The notes under the pieces: generated by a model
Seen by the model: only the letters and a program-made list of their open reading frames with translations
Told to the model about the DNA's origin: nothing
Database searches by the model: none
Translations under genes and position numbers: made by a program
Source of the DNA: Treponema sp.
GTDB lineage: Bacteria > Spirochaetota > Spirochaetia > Treponematales > Treponemataceae
Direction: 5' to 3'
Length of the DNA: 5,550 nucleotides
Assembly (NCBI GenBank): GCA_024699205.1
Contig: JAILQA010000070.1
Span: forward strand, 1 to 5,550
Shown: piece after piece, positions 5,312-5,550 of the stretch
Layout of the letters: every line of letters begins with the position of its first letter
Position numbering within the stretch: the stretch's first letter is position 1

Positions 5312-5550
5312 ATGGCTGTTTATAAAAGAAAAGATGGACACTGGCGTGTTGTAATTAAATATAAATCTGCAAGTGGTGAAAATTGCCGCTATTACGAATC
5401 TACCAAGACTCGTAAAGAAGCGATTAAACGTGAAGCTGAATTGATTAACAAATTATCTGGTCTACCAGATAAAGATATTGTGTTTAGTGAACTAACAGAA
5501 AGATTCTTAAGTTCATGCCAGGAAAGCAAAAAACTATCCACAATCACTCA
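5312..5550 (+). CDS. int: Tyrosine integrase, N-terminal part (runs off right edge)
   Basis: The ATG at 5312 has GGAGG 6 nt upstream, overlapping the end of the previous gene; 79 codons are visible and the frame is open at the edge. Residues about 1-50 (MAVYKRKDGHWRVVIKYKSA, then RYYESTKTRKEAIKREAEL) match the AP2-like arm-site DNA-binding domain of phage and ICE integrases. From about residue 57 (IVFSELTERFL) the SAM-like core-binding domain begins. The catalytic R, H, R and Tyr residues would lie beyond the window, so integrity and the attachment site cannot be judged. It would integrate and, with an excision factor, excise the element. Being last in the repressor-controlled operon ties integrase supply to the early promoter. 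Confidence 0.88.
   Translation, partial: MAVYKRKDGHWRVVIKYKSASGENCRYYESTKTRKEAIKREAELINKLSGLPDKDIVFSELTERFLSSCQESKKLSTIT

Noticed and set aside
5312..5550. Attachment site or tRNA next to the integrase
   Set aside because: The integrase is cut by the window edge. No tRNA-like sequence or flanking direct repeat is visible in the window.

Overview
The window looks like part of an integrated phage-like element from a low-GC, Gram-positive bacterium (Bacillota-like). The evidence is AT-rich sequence, near-perfect AAAGGAGG-type ribosome binding sites, a consensus sigma-A promoter (TTGACT, 17 bp, TATAGT) and short intrinsic terminators. I cannot name a species. The best overall reading is a temperate, filamentous-phage-like (inovirus-like) prophage with a leftward structural module and a rightward early/integration module. 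This rests mainly on a membrane-anchored P-loop ATPase of the Zot/pI type next to a secreted, Ig-repeat, tip-adhesin-like protein, plus a phage-type repressor and a tyrosine integrase. It is an inference from sequence patterns; no database search was run.

Left half, minus strand (1-3437). Three genes read leftward as a probable operon: the Zot-like assembly ATPase (1953-3437), a 67-residue very basic protein (1658-1861), and a large secreted protein with tandem Ig-like domains of about 95 residues that runs off the left edge (1-1654). A perfect 9-bp hairpin lies just after the ATPase gene. No hydrophobic small major coat protein and no HUH-type rolling-circle initiator is visible, so if this is an inovirus those genes lie outside the window or are replaced.

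Centre (3438-3830). About 390 bases without a convincing gene. From left to right they hold a likely -10 element for the ATPase operon, an intrinsic terminator facing left, a small hairpin, four tandem GAAC-N3-GTTC palindromes about 22 bp apart (operator cluster or origin iterons), and the terminator of the repressor gene.

Right half. A leftward XRE-family repressor (3831-4136) is divergent from a rightward early operon. That operon encodes an 86-residue small protein (excisionase- or Cro-position), a winged-helix replication-initiator-like protein, a 72-residue unknown, and the first 79 codons of a tyrosine integrase. The divergent region carries three 15-bp operator-like sites, GTG-N6-YTACAC, spaced exactly 32 bp apart. 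The middle one fills the spacer of the early promoter. The likely logic is that the repressor holds the early operon (integration, excision, replication) silent, while the structural operon is controlled separately through the palindrome cluster or its own weak promoter.
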